Assembly: GCF_014518425.1 (NCBI RefSeq)
Contig: NZ_JACVCU010000002.1
Coordinates: 496,001 to 560,000 of the forward strand
DNA from: Terrabacter sp. MAHUQ-38
Lineage (GTDB): Bacteria; Actinomycetota; Actinomycetes; Actinomycetales; Dermatophilaceae
DNA: 64,000 nt
Direction: 5' to 3'
Made by a program: the position numbers and the translations under genes. The notes under the pieces were generated by a model that saw nothing but the letters and a program-made list of their open reading frames with translations, had not been told where the DNA came from and did no database searches. Of the stretch, positions 38,300 to 46,911 are shown piece after piece (position 1 is the stretch's first letter; each line of letters begins with the position of its first letter).

Positions 38300-39234
38300 C
38301 GAGCGGCCCCACACCCGGACCCACCCCGCCACCGACCGCCGCACCCACGTCGGGCTTCGGCCTCGAGGTGCAGTCGATCCGCACCATCGGCATCGTCTCG
38401 CCGGGAGCCATGGGCTCGGCGCTGGGACGTGCCTGGTCCGCTGCCGGGGCCCGGGTCGTGGCCACGGTCGCGGGTCGGAGCCAACGCACCGTGTCCCTCG
38501 CCGCGGGTCTCGAGCTGCTCCCCCACCTCGACGCCGTGGTGGCGGCCAGCGACCTGGTGGTGTGCATCTGTCCCCCGGCCGCCGCCGACGACGTGCTCGA
38601 CGCGGTGCTCGCCGCGGCCCGGGCGACAGGGGCGCGGCCGCTGCTGCTCGACGCCAACGCCGTCTCCCCCGACCGCGTCACCGCGCTTGCCGTGCGGGCG
38701 GCGGACGCCGGCCTCGACCTCGTGGACGGCTCCGTCAGCGGCGGACCACCGACACCGCACGGCGACACGATGCTCTACCTGTCCGGAGCCCGCGCGGACG
38801 AGGTCGCCCAACGGCCGGCCCTCGGTCTGCGCCGACGCGTCGTCGGTGACCGACCGGGTCCGGCCTCGGGCGTCAAGATGTGCACCGCGTCGATCTACAA
38901 GGGGACGACGGCACTGTGGGCGCAGGCCCTGCAGACTGCCGACGCGCTCGGGGTGCTGCGCCACGTGCTCGACGACCTTGCCGAGGAGCTCCCCGAGCAG
39001 GTCGCCGATGCCGGTCCACGGATCGCCGCCGCCACGGCCAAGAGCGCACGCTTCGTCGACGAGATGGAGAGCATCGCGCAGACGCAGGGCGCGGCCGGCG
39101 CATCGGAGGAGCTCTTCAGGGGCATGGCCGCGGTCTACCGCCGACTGTCGGTCACGCCGCTCGCGTCCCTGAGCCCGGAGGACGCGGCCGCAGTCACGGA
39201 GCTGCGCGACGTGCTGGCCCGGCTGCGGCACTGA
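38296..39234 (+). CDS. NAD(P)-dependent dehydrogenase, 6-phosphogluconate dehydrogenase-like with DUF1932
   Basis: This 312-residue protein has a Pro/Thr-rich start (about 25 residues), a Rossmann fold (IRTIGIVSPGAMGSALGRAWSAAG), LVVCICPPAAADDVL, DANAVSPD, VDGSVSGGPPTPHGD and a helical C-terminal domain (SGVKMCTASIYKGTTALWAQAL). It belongs to the beta-hydroxyacid dehydrogenase superfamily; substrate unknown. GTG at 38296 overlaps the acyltransferase stop, so the genes are coupled. The coupling hints at a shared surface-polymer or modified-sugar pathway, which is speculative. Confidence 0.82.
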   Translation: MTSGPTPGPTPPPTAAPTSGFGLEVQSIRTIGIVSPGAMGSALGRAWSAAGARVVATVAGRSQRTVSLAAGLELLPHLDAVVAASDLVVCICPPAAADDVLDAVLAAARATGARPLLLDANAVSPDRVTALAVRAADAGLDLVDGSVSGGPPTPHGDTMLYLSGARADEVAQRPALGLRRRVVGDRPGPASGVKMCTASIYKGTTALWAQALQTADALGVLRHVLDDLAEELPEQVADAGPRIAAATAKSARFVDEMESIAQTQGAAGASEELFRGMAAVYRRLSVTPLASLSPEDAAAVTELRDVLARLRH

Positions 39235-39247
39235 CCACGCACGCGCG

Positions 39248-39283
39248 GATCACTCCGCCGATCACTCCGCGGATCACTCCCCG
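39248..39283. repeat. Three tandem 12-bp repeats
   Basis: Three direct copies of GATCACTCCGCN (the last with CC for CG) fill the 55-bp gap between two convergent genes. They may affect termination or simply be slippage products. Confidence 0.7.
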
Positions 39284-39289
39284 GGCGGC

Positions 39290-40123
39290 TCAGGTGGCGA
39301 CGACCTCGTCGCCGACCCTGATCCTCGCCCCTGCTGCGAGCGGCAGCACCGGCGTGAGCCGGACACCGAACCACGTCGCGCCGTCCCACCTGCGGTGCCG
39401 GGCGAGCGTGCGGATGGGCTCCTTGCCGGTGCGAAGGTCCTGACGGTCGATCGTCGTCATGACGCAGCGGTCGCACACCATGGTGTGCCGGTAGGTCACG
39501 GCGCCGATGCGGACCGACGTCCAGGCGTCCTCGGCGAACGGCTCGCAGCCGTCGACGACGACGTTGGGCCGGAACCGCTCGTGACCCAAGGGCTCCACGG
39601 GCTGCTCGCCACGTTCGAGGGCCGTCTCGAGCAGCCAGTCGTTGAGGCGGCGCAGTGAGGCCTCCGACGTGACGTGGAGCGGCGCTGCGTCGGACAGCGA
39701 GTTGCGGTCACCCTCGACGCCGCCCATGTCGGGCCGGATCGGACGGACCGTCGTGTCGTCCTGCCACACGAGGCGCAGCGGCCTGCCGACCCGCGACGAG
39801 AGCCATTCCGCAGCCGCGTCGCCTGCCGGCCGCGCGCTGTCCTGGCCCGAGAACGACACCGTCACCGGCTCAGCGTCGCGCGGCGGCTCGACCACCAACG
39901 GGTCGCCACCGGGCGCGACGAGACGTACAGCCCCGCCGTCGAGCGGCTCGGCCCGTAGCCCGAGGAGCCCGTGTTCCTCGCGTGCCGTCACCTTCGTGCC
40001 GTCAGGGTCGACGACGGCCCAGCGCCGGTCGCCCCGCAGCCCCCGCTCCTCGACGACGGCCTCGGCGAGGGCGACGCCCCCGAGGGACTTGACGGGGTAC
40101 GCCGTCAGCGCCGTGACCGCCAC
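39290..40123 (-). CDS. MOSC domain protein (YcbX-like)
   Basis: This 277-residue protein has the MOSC N-terminal beta-barrel (VTALTAYPVKSLGGVALAEAVVEERGLRGDRRWAVVD) and the MOSC domain with the conserved Cys in HTMVCDRCVMTTIDRQDLRTGKEPIRTL. RFRPNVVVDGCEPFAEDAW is typical. Relatives bind molybdenum cofactor and reduce N-hydroxylated compounds. GTG at 40123 lies four bases after the M3 peptidase stop, so they form one transcript. Confidence 0.87.
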   Translation of the reverse strand: MAVTALTAYPVKSLGGVALAEAVVEERGLRGDRRWAVVDPDGTKVTAREEHGLLGLRAEPLDGGAVRLVAPGGDPLVVEPPRDAEPVTVSFSGQDSARPAGDAAAEWLSSRVGRPLRLVWQDDTTVRPIRPDMGGVEGDRNSLSDAAPLHVTSEASLRRLNDWLLETALERGEQPVEPLGHERFRPNVVVDGCEPFAEDAWTSVRIGAVTYRHTMVCDRCVMTTIDRQDLRTGKEPIRTLARHRRWDGATWFGVRLTPVLPLAAGARIRVGDEVVAT

Positions 40124-40127
40124 GCCG

Positions 40128-42053
40128 TCACTCGGCGAGCCAGGCGGCATACGCGTCGAACGTGTACGGACGGCCGAGGAAGCTCTCGACGAGGTCGGCG
40201 GCGTCGAGCCGACCACCCTGCGCGAGGACCTTGTCACGGTAGGCGCCGGCGACCTCGGGGTCGAACAGGTCGCCGCGGTCGAACGCGGAGAACATGTCCT
40301 TGGCGATGACGAGCGACCACATGTAGGTGTAGTACGCCGAGCTGTACCCGTCGAGGTGCCCGAAGTGGCACTGCATGTGCGTGCCCTCGAGGTACGGGAA
40401 GACGGAGTAGCGGCCCATGAGCTCGCGCAGCCGCGCCGTCAGGTCGTCGGTCTCGTTCACGTGGAAGTCGTAGGACAGCGCGGCGTAGAACATCTGCGTC
40501 CGCGCGTCGTAGCCCTTGCCGAAGTCGTCGGCCTTCCGCATCGCCTCGACGAGGTCCGCGGGGATCGTCTCGCCCTCGGCGTTGCGTGCGAAGGTCGCGA
40601 GCACGTCGGCGTCCCACGCCCACTCCTCGAGCATCTGGCTCGGCGCCTCGACGAAGTCCCACTCGGTCGCGACCCCGGAGAACCGCACCCACTCGGTGCG
40701 GCCGGCGAGCACGTGGTGCACGAGGTGGCCGAACTCGTGGAAGAGCGTCACGACCTCGTCGTGCTCCATCAGCCCCCGGTTGAAGTTGCAGACGAGCACG
40801 CCCTCGGCGAGCTGCGTGCCGGCGACCCCGCGGGCGAGGTCGAACTGGGCTGCGTGCTTGTACTTGCCGTCGCGCGGGTGCAGGTCGAGATGGATGCGCC
40901 CGATCCGCTCACCGTTGAACGACACGTCGTAGGTCGCGACCTCCTCGTGCCAGGCGCGGGCGTCCTCGCGCGCGACGGGCGTCCACTCGAGGCCGAAGAG
41001 GCGGCCCGTGACGTCGAGCAGGCCCTGGCGCACCGACTCGAAGGGGAAGTAGGTGCGAACCCGCTGTGCGTCCACCGCGAGCTGCTCCTTGCGGACGAGC
41101 TCGGCGTAGTACGCCACGTCGGCGCCGTCGATGTCCGTCGCGTCGGGCCGGTCCTGGCGCAGCCGATCGAGCAGCACCGCCTTGTCGCGCTCGGCGCTCA
41201 CGGTCGACAGCTCGGTGATGCGGTCGATGAACTCGGCGATGGCCTTGCCGTTGCCGATCATCTTGACCTCCGCGTCGTAGTCGGCCCACGAGTCGTAGCC
41301 GAGCAGGGCGGCGTGCTCCCGGCGCACGGCGAAGATCTTCTGGAGCACGGCGTCGTTGGCGGGCCACGCGATCGTCAGGAACTGGGTGACGAGGTCGCGT
41401 CGGGCCTGGGCGTCGTGCGCGAAGGTGCGGAACGGCACGACGTCCGGATAGTCGGTCGTGACGGTGACCAGACCGTCCTCGCCGACCTCGTGGGCATCGA
41501 CCCAGTCCTGCGGGAGCCCGGCCAGGCGGTCAGGCGTGACGCGGATGCTGCGGACGTCCTCGCGGATGTTCTTGCTGAACTCCTGGCTGAGCAGGATGCT
41601 CTGCTCACTCAGCTCGCGCAGCCGGTCGCGCGTCGCCTCGTCACGGTCCACACCGGAGCGGCGGAAGTCGCGCAGCGTGCGCTCGAGGACGCGTGCCGCG
41701 TCCGGGTCGAGGCCGGTGCCGTCGAGACCCGCGAAGACGGCGTACAGCTCGGTGTCGAGGCCGAGGTCCGTGTCGAGCTTCTGCACCTGCTGGGCGACGC
41801 TCTCGGCACGGTCGCGGACGGCCTTGTCGGGGTGCACCTCCGAGAAGAGCGAGCCGACGGAGGCGGCGTTCGAGAGCGCCACCTGGGCGTCGTTCCAGAC
41901 CCGGAGCACCTCGAGGGTGTCCTTCGGTGGGTCCGTGCGCAGGCCGTCGACGAGCGATCGGGCCAGCGCGAGCTGCTGCTCGCCGCGGGCGCCGACCCAG
42001 TCGAGCCAGTCGCTGTCGAGGGGCAGGGGCAGGTGCGTGGGCTCCGTCGTCAC
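40128..42053 (-). CDS. M3 family oligopeptidase (thimet oligopeptidase-like)
   Basis: This 641-residue zinc metallopeptidase has the active-site motif VVTLFHEFGHLVHHVL and the third ligand Glu in the helix EAPSQMLEEWAW. HMQCHFGHLDGYSSAYYTYMWS near the C-terminus is the substrate-binding Tyr/His segment. It degrades short peptides in the cytoplasm. GTG at 42053 is seven bases after TACAGT, itself part of GGCATACAGT, suggesting a leaderless start; a GTG at 42062 overlaps that hexamer. Confidence 0.92.
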   Translation of the reverse strand: MTTEPTHLPLPLDSDWLDWVGARGEQQLALARSLVDGLRTDPPKDTLEVLRVWNDAQVALSNAASVGSLFSEVHPDKAVRDRAESVAQQVQKLDTDLGLDTELYAVFAGLDGTGLDPDAARVLERTLRDFRRSGVDRDEATRDRLRELSEQSILLSQEFSKNIREDVRSIRVTPDRLAGLPQDWVDAHEVGEDGLVTVTTDYPDVVPFRTFAHDAQARRDLVTQFLTIAWPANDAVLQKIFAVRREHAALLGYDSWADYDAEVKMIGNGKAIAEFIDRITELSTVSAERDKAVLLDRLRQDRPDATDIDGADVAYYAELVRKEQLAVDAQRVRTYFPFESVRQGLLDVTGRLFGLEWTPVAREDARAWHEEVATYDVSFNGERIGRIHLDLHPRDGKYKHAAQFDLARGVAGTQLAEGVLVCNFNRGLMEHDEVVTLFHEFGHLVHHVLAGRTEWVRFSGVATEWDFVEAPSQMLEEWAWDADVLATFARNAEGETIPADLVEAMRKADDFGKGYDARTQMFYAALSYDFHVNETDDLTARLRELMGRYSVFPYLEGTHMQCHFGHLDGYSSAYYTYMWSLVIAKDMFSAFDRGDLFDPEVAGAYRDKVLAQGGRLDAADLVESFLGRPYTFDAYAAWLAE

Positions 42054-42123
42054 AGACGGCACTGTATGCCGTCCAACGGGAGCTCACGCCCGCAGGCGGC
42101 CTGCGCGCGTGGTCGACACCTCT

Positions 42124-43419
42124 CTACGCCCAGAGGTGGAGCGAACGCGTGATGATCGCCGCCAGGGCGTCGGCGCCGACCTCGCGGGGACTCGTCGCGA
42201 GAAGACGCTGCTGCTTGAGCGCGCCATCCACGAGGTCGTCGACGTCCCCCTCGTCATAGCCGACGGCCGCGAGCCCGTTGGGCATGCCGACGTCGCGCAT
42301 GAGGTCGACGAGAACCCCGGGCAGCACGTCCCGCGGCTCGGCGCTCCAGCGCGGGCCGTGGCCGGGATCGAGCAGCCGAGCGGCGGCGAGGTGACGGTCC
42401 GGGTCGGCCTCGAACGTCCATCGGAACGCCTCCGGTGCTGTCAGCGCCACGGCCATGCCGTGCGGCACCATCGGCTCGTCGCCGGGGTAGCCCTCGGGGT
42501 GGAAGTCACGGACGCGGCCGGCGACCGGATACGCGATCGCGTGCGGCACGTGTACGCCGGCGTTGCCGAAGCCGAGGCCCGCGAACGTCGCTGCGAGCGC
42601 CATGTCGCCGCGGGCCGATTCGTCGGAGCCGTCGCGCACTGCGGCCCGGAATGCCTTGGCCAACAAGGACATCGAGCGCTCAGACCAGAGGTCCGAGATC
42701 GGGTTGCTGCCGCAGTAGGGCACGCGCTCCGCCGGCTGCTTGCGTTCGTAGCTCGTGTAAGCACGCGCGGTCCAGCTCTCGAGCGCGTGGCACAGGATGT
42801 CCATCCCGGCGCTGGCGGTGACGCCGGCGGGCTGGGTGGCCGTGAGGCGCGGGTCGACGACGGCGAGCGCCGGACGCAGCCGGGCATGGCTGATCCCCGT
42901 CTTGACCTTGAGGGAGAGCACGTCGAGGACGCAGATCGTCGTGCTCTCGGCTCCCGTCCCGGTCGTCGTCGGCACCGCGACCAGCGGTGCCAGGGGCCGG
43001 CCCGGCGCCAGACCGGCCCCGACCGGCAGGTTGACGTAGTCCATGAGCTCGCCGCCGTCGGTGAGGATCAGGTCCACGGCCTTGGCTGTGTCGATGGCCG
43101 AACCACCGCCGACCGCCACGAAGCCGTCGAAGGGTCCGTCGGCGCGGGCCCGCTCCACCGCGGCGAGGAGGCTGGCATCGGTGGGCTCGACGTGCGCCGA
43201 GTCGTGCACGACGGCCTCGAGACCGGCGGTGCGGACGCCGGCAGCCACCCGGTCCGGCCAGCCGGTCGCGAGGACGCCGGGGTCGGTGACGACGAGCACG
43301 CGTGTCGCGCCGAGCACGGTGAGGTCGTGGCCGACCTCGTCGGCGGCGCCGGGACCGAACTTGAGCTGCGGCGCTCCGTAGGTGAACACGGCCTCCGGGC
43401 TCGCGGGCAACCACGTCAT
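42124..43419 (-). CDS. Iron-containing alcohol dehydrogenase, hydroxyacid-oxoacid transhydrogenase-like
   Basis: This 431-residue group III alcohol dehydrogenase has GGGSAIDTAKAVDL and VPTTTGTGAESTT for NAD binding, and metal ligands in DPRL, DILCHALESW, HAIAYPV and VPHGM. The start (FTYGAPQLKFGPGAADEVG) and the insert VPYCGSNPISDLWSE resemble the ADHFE1/hydroxyacid-oxoacid transhydrogenase branch, which couples 4-hydroxybutyrate oxidation to 2-oxoglutarate reduction. The assignment to that branch is inferred. ATG at 43419 is six bases after TAGGGT (leaderless) and the gene is divergent from the flavoprotein gene. Confidence 0.85.
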   Translation of the reverse strand: MTWLPASPEAVFTYGAPQLKFGPGAADEVGHDLTVLGATRVLVVTDPGVLATGWPDRVAAGVRTAGLEAVVHDSAHVEPTDASLLAAVERARADGPFDGFVAVGGGSAIDTAKAVDLILTDGGELMDYVNLPVGAGLAPGRPLAPLVAVPTTTGTGAESTTICVLDVLSLKVKTGISHARLRPALAVVDPRLTATQPAGVTASAGMDILCHALESWTARAYTSYERKQPAERVPYCGSNPISDLWSERSMSLLAKAFRAAVRDGSDESARGDMALAATFAGLGFGNAGVHVPHAIAYPVAGRVRDFHPEGYPGDEPMVPHGMAVALTAPEAFRWTFEADPDRHLAAARLLDPGHGPRWSAEPRDVLPGVLVDLMRDVGMPNGLAAVGYDEGDVDDLVDGALKQQRLLATSPREVGADALAAIITRSLHLWA

Positions 43420-43423
43420 GCGA

Positions 43424-43437
43424 CCACCCTAGGGTGG
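43424..43437. promoter_or_regulatory. Palindromic bidirectional -10 element between divergent leaderless genes
   Basis: The perfect palindrome CCACCCTAGGGTGG sits in the middle of the 23-bp gap between two divergent start codons. It contains TAGGGT in each direction (43430-43435 plus, 43426-43431 minus), each ending 6-7 bases before an ATG. It can serve as overlapping -10 hexamers for two leaderless mRNAs, so the two genes cannot be transcribed at once from this site. Confidence 0.55.
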
Positions 43438-43442
43438 GAACC

Positions 43443-44714
43443 ATGGAAGCCCAGGAGAGCGGGATCCTCGTCGTCGGCGCCGGACAGGCAGGCATCTCGC
43501 TCGTCACGGCGCTGCGCGAGCTCGGGGACCTGACACCCGTGGTGCTCGTCGGCGACGAGTCCGAGCCGCCCTACGAGCGACCACCGCTGTCGAAGAGCTA
43601 CCTGCGCGGCGAGCACGACCGCGCCTCGCTCGTCTTCCGGGACCGGTCCTGGTTCGCCGAGCACGGCGTCGAGCTCGTCACGGGTGACGCGGTCGTCGAT
43701 CTCGAGCGCGAGACCTCGGGAGGGCGCGCCACCACCGCGTCGGGACGAGTCATCACGTTCGAGCGTCTCGCGCTGACGACCGGTGCGACGAACCGGCTCC
43801 TGCCCGTCGACGGCGCCACCCTCGACGGTGTCCACGCGGTGCGCACGCTCGCGGACGCCGACCGGCTCGCGCCCGAGCTGGCGCGTGCGCGCCGGGTCGT
43901 CGTGGTCGGTGGTGGCTTCATCGGGCTCGAGATCGCTGCCGGCGCACGCACGCTCGGCAGCGAGGTCACCGTCGTCGAGGCGACCGACCGGCTCCTCGCC
44001 CGTGCGGTGACCGCCACCCTGTCCGAGTTCGTCCGCGACGCGCACGAGCGACGGGGCACGCGGATCCTTCTGGACGCCAGTGCAGTCCGTGTGCACGGCG
44101 ACGGATCGCGTGCGGCGGGCGTCGAGCTTGCCGATGGCACGACACTTTCCGCCGACGTCGTCGTGGTCGGCATCGGTGTGGTGCCGCGTACGGAGCTCGC
44201 CGAGCGGCTGGGGCTCCGCGTCGATCCGCAAGGCATCGTCGTCGACGCGCATGCCCTCACATCCGACGGCGTGACAGTGGCCGCGGGCGACTGCGCCGTC
44301 GGCCCGAATCCCTTCACCCGTGGGCTGCCCGGCCCTACGCGCCTCGAGAGCGTGCCCCACGCGACCGACCAGGCGCGCGCCGCGGCCGCGACCCTCGCCA
44401 GCCACCCGACGGCATACGACCAGGTGCCGTGGTTCTGGAGCGACCAAGGTGACCTCCGCCTGCAGATGGCCGGGCTGTCAGCTGGCGCGGACCATGTCGT
44501 CGTCCGGGGCGACGTTGCGGCAGAACGCTTCTCGGTGCTCAGCTACCGAGAAGGACTGCTCGTCGCCGTCGAGTCGGTCGGGAGCAGCGCGGACTACCTT
44601 GCCGTGAAACGCGCACTCGAGAAGGGCATGACGATCGAGGCCGAGGCGGCCGCAGACCCAGCGGTCCCGCTCAAAAGGCTCATCACGAGGGCACACGCCG
44701 CCCCATCGTCCTGA
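43443..44714 (+). CDS. FAD-dependent ferredoxin/rubredoxin reductase-like oxidoreductase
   Basis: This 423-residue flavoprotein of the putidaredoxin-reductase type has FAD-binding LVVGAGQAGISLVTAL, PPYERPPLSKSYLRG, LALTTGATNR, NAD-binding VVVVGGGFIGLEIAAGA and the second FAD motif GVTVAAGDCAV. The C-terminal reductase domain includes PWFWSDQGDLRLQMAG. It should pass electrons from NAD(P)H to a ferredoxin or P450 partner, none of which is nearby. ATG at 43443 is chosen because TAGGGT ends seven bases upstream. Confidence 0.9.
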   Translation: MEAQESGILVVGAGQAGISLVTALRELGDLTPVVLVGDESEPPYERPPLSKSYLRGEHDRASLVFRDRSWFAEHGVELVTGDAVVDLERETSGGRATTASGRVITFERLALTTGATNRLLPVDGATLDGVHAVRTLADADRLAPELARARRVVVVGGGFIGLEIAAGARTLGSEVTVVEATDRLLARAVTATLSEFVRDAHERRGTRILLDASAVRVHGDGSRAAGVELADGTTLSADVVVVGIGVVPRTELAERLGLRVDPQGIVVDAHALTSDGVTVAAGDCAVGPNPFTRGLPGPTRLESVPHATDQARAAAATLASHPTAYDQVPWFWSDQGDLRLQMAGLSAGADHVVVRGDVAAERFSVLSYREGLLVAVESVGSSADYLAVKRALEKGMTIEAEAAADPAVPLKRLITRAHAAPSS

Positions 44715-44778
44715 CGCGCCGGGCCCGGCACCCTGCGCTAGCGTGAATCGATCGATGCCCAACGAAGGGACTGATCGC

Positions 44779-46536
44779 ATGCACGCACTGGCGGGTCTGC
44801 CGACTGCGGACACCCTGATCGACGCCAACGTCGTCGACTACTTCATCATCGCGCTGTACTTCGTCTTCGTCCTCGGCATCGGGGTCATGGCGAGGCGCGC
44901 CGTCTCCGACTCGATCGACTTCTTCCTCTCGGGCAGGTCGCTACCGGCCTGGGTCACCGGTCTCGCCTTCATCTCGGCGAACCTCGGTGCCGTCGAGATC
45001 ATGGGCATGTCGGCCAACGGGGCCGAGCTCGGCATCTCGACCGTGCACTACTTCTGGGTCGGTGCCATCCCCGCCATGCTCTTCCTCGGCGTCGTGATGA
45101 TGCCGTTCTACTACGGCTCGAAGGTGCGCTCGGTCCCCGAGTTCATGTTCCGGCGCTTCGGCACCGGTGCCCACCTCGTCAACGCCCTCAGCTTCGCGCT
45201 CGCCCAGCTCCTCATCGCCGGCGTCAACCTCTACCTGCTCGGCTCGATCGTGCACGCGCTGCTGGGCTGGCCGCTCTGGGTCGCGCTGCTCGTCGCGGCC
45301 GCCATCGTGCTGTCGTACATCACGCTCGGCGGCCTCTCGGCGGCGATCTACAACGAGGTTCTCCAGTTCTTCGTCATCGTCGCGGCACTGCTCCCCCTGA
45401 CCCTCATCGGTCTGCATCGCGTCGGCGGCTACCAGGGGCTCAAGGACAAGGTCGCCGAGTTCGCGGCATCGGCGCCCGCCTCGGCAGCGGTCCCGCCTGC
45501 CGGGCAGCAGCTCGAGTCGTGGCCCGGCCAGGCCCTGTCGGGCTTCGACTCGCCGGTCTGGTCCATCGTCGGCATCGTCTTCGGCCTCGGCTTCGTGCTC
45601 TCCTTCGGCTACTGGACGACGAACTTCGTCGAGGTCCAGCGCGCCATGGCCTCCAACTCCATCTCGGCCGCGCGCAAGACCCCGATCATCGGCGCCTTCC
45701 CCAAGATGTTCGTGCCGTTCATCGTCATCCTTCCCGGCATGGTCGCCGCCGTCCTCGTCAAGGAGATCGCCGAGCTCAAGGCCGGCGGCTCGCCGGCGGG
45801 CGGTGCGTCCGGAGAGGGGGTCAAGTACAACGACGCCTTGCTGCTGCTCATGCGTGACGTGCTGCCGAACGGCCTGCTCGGCGTCGCCATCGCCGGCCTG
45901 CTCGCCGCGTTCATGGCCGGTATGGCCGCCAACATCTCGGCGTTCAACACGGTCTTCAGCTACGACCTGTGGCAGCGCTACATCCGCAAGGACCACTCCG
46001 ACGACTACTACCTGCGCATCGGCCGGCTCGCCACCGTGGCCGCGACGGTCATCGCCATCGGCACGGCTGTCGTCGCAAGCTCCTTCAGCAACGTCATGGA
46101 CTACCTCCAGACGTTGTTCGGCTTCTTCAACGCGCCGCTCTTCGCGACGTTCATCCTCGGCATGTTCTGGAAGCGGATGACGGCGACCGCCGGGTGGGTC
46201 GGACTGTCGGCCGGAACCCTGTCGGCCGTGCTGGTGGCCTTCCTCACCGAGGACGCCTTCGGAGACGTCAGCCTCGGCGTCATCCCCATCGGCGGCCAGG
46301 GGGCGGCGTTCCTCGCGGCGTCGGCGGCCTTCGTCGTCGACATCGTGCTGAGCATCGTCGTGTCACTCCTGACCCAGCCGAAGCCCGCCTCCGAGCTGCG
46401 CGGCCTCGTCTACTCCGAGACACCCAAGGAGGACCTGGTCGACCCGCACGAGTCGCGTCTGCCGTGGTACCAGCGCACGATCCCGCTCGCCGGCGTCGCG
46501 CTCGTCCTCGTCATCATCCTCAACCTGGCCTTCTGA
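44779..46536 (+). CDS. Sodium:solute symporter family transporter
   Basis: This 585-residue SSS transporter has about 14 hydrophobic segments. The family signatures ISANLGAVEIMGMSANGAELGI, AAIYNEVLQFFVIVAALLPL, FGLGFVLSFGYWTTNFVEVQRAMAS and AANISAFNTVFSYDLWQ are present. Similarity is to the SGLT branch; substrate unknown. ATG at 44779 follows GAAGGGA; TAGCGT (44739-44744) is a likely -10, giving a leader of about 25-30 nt. The next gene, 13 bp downstream, encodes a small membrane protein. Confidence 0.87.
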   Translation: MHALAGLPTADTLIDANVVDYFIIALYFVFVLGIGVMARRAVSDSIDFFLSGRSLPAWVTGLAFISANLGAVEIMGMSANGAELGISTVHYFWVGAIPAMLFLGVVMMPFYYGSKVRSVPEFMFRRFGTGAHLVNALSFALAQLLIAGVNLYLLGSIVHALLGWPLWVALLVAAAIVLSYITLGGLSAAIYNEVLQFFVIVAALLPLTLIGLHRVGGYQGLKDKVAEFAASAPASAAVPPAGQQLESWPGQALSGFDSPVWSIVGIVFGLGFVLSFGYWTTNFVEVQRAMASNSISAARKTPIIGAFPKMFVPFIVILPGMVAAVLVKEIAELKAGGSPAGGASGEGVKYNDALLLLMRDVLPNGLLGVAIAGLLAAFMAGMAANISAFNTVFSYDLWQRYIRKDHSDDYYLRIGRLATVAATVIAIGTAVVASSFSNVMDYLQTLFGFFNAPLFATFILGMFWKRMTATAGWVGLSAGTLSAVLVAFLTEDAFGDVSLGVIPIGGQGAAFLAASAAFVVDIVLSIVVSLLTQPKPASELRGLVYSETPKEDLVDPHESRLPWYQRTIPLAGVALVLVIILNLAF

Positions 46537-46549
46537 GAGGAGCGCCGAC

Positions 46550-46876
46550 ATGACCGACCCCGAGCTCACCGCGCCCGACCCCGACGACACCAGGCTCACC
46601 CGGCACACCGCGGGCGCCTTCGACATCCGCAACTTCATCGGCGCCCTCATCGGCATCTACGGCGTGGTCCTGACCCTCATGGGCCTGTTCGGCGACAAGG
46701 CGTACGAAAAGACGGGCGGCGTCAACGCCAACCTGTGGGCGGGCCTCGTGATGCTCGTCGTGGGTGCGGCGTTCATGACGTGGGCGCGCCTGCGGCCGAT
46801 CATCGTGCCAGATCACGTGGGGCGCGTGCTCGACGACCCGACGCGTCCCGCACCGAGGCGGCGCGGCGGCCACTGA
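46550..46876 (+). CDS. Small two-helix membrane protein linked to the symporter
   Basis: This 108-residue protein has two hydrophobic segments (FIGALIGIYGVVLTLMGLFG and LWAGLVMLVVGAAFMTWARL), with hydrophilic ends and a basic C-terminus. AGGAG precedes the ATG. The 13-bp distance to the symporter gene suggests translational linkage and an accessory-subunit or stability role. I do not recognise a named family. Confidence 0.75.
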   Translation: MTDPELTAPDPDDTRLTRHTAGAFDIRNFIGALIGIYGVVLTLMGLFGDKAYEKTGGVNANLWAGLVMLVVGAAFMTWARLRPIIVPDHVGRVLDDPTRPAPRRRGGH

Positions 46877-46911
46877 GCCGCGGCACCTTCTCGGCCCGCC
46901 CGCTCCGGACG

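Noticed and set aside
39642-42152. An 836-codon plus-strand frame opposite the M3 peptidase and MOSC genes.
   Set aside because: It spans two real genes and the gap between them, lacks any recognisable motif and is explained by high-GC shadow frames.
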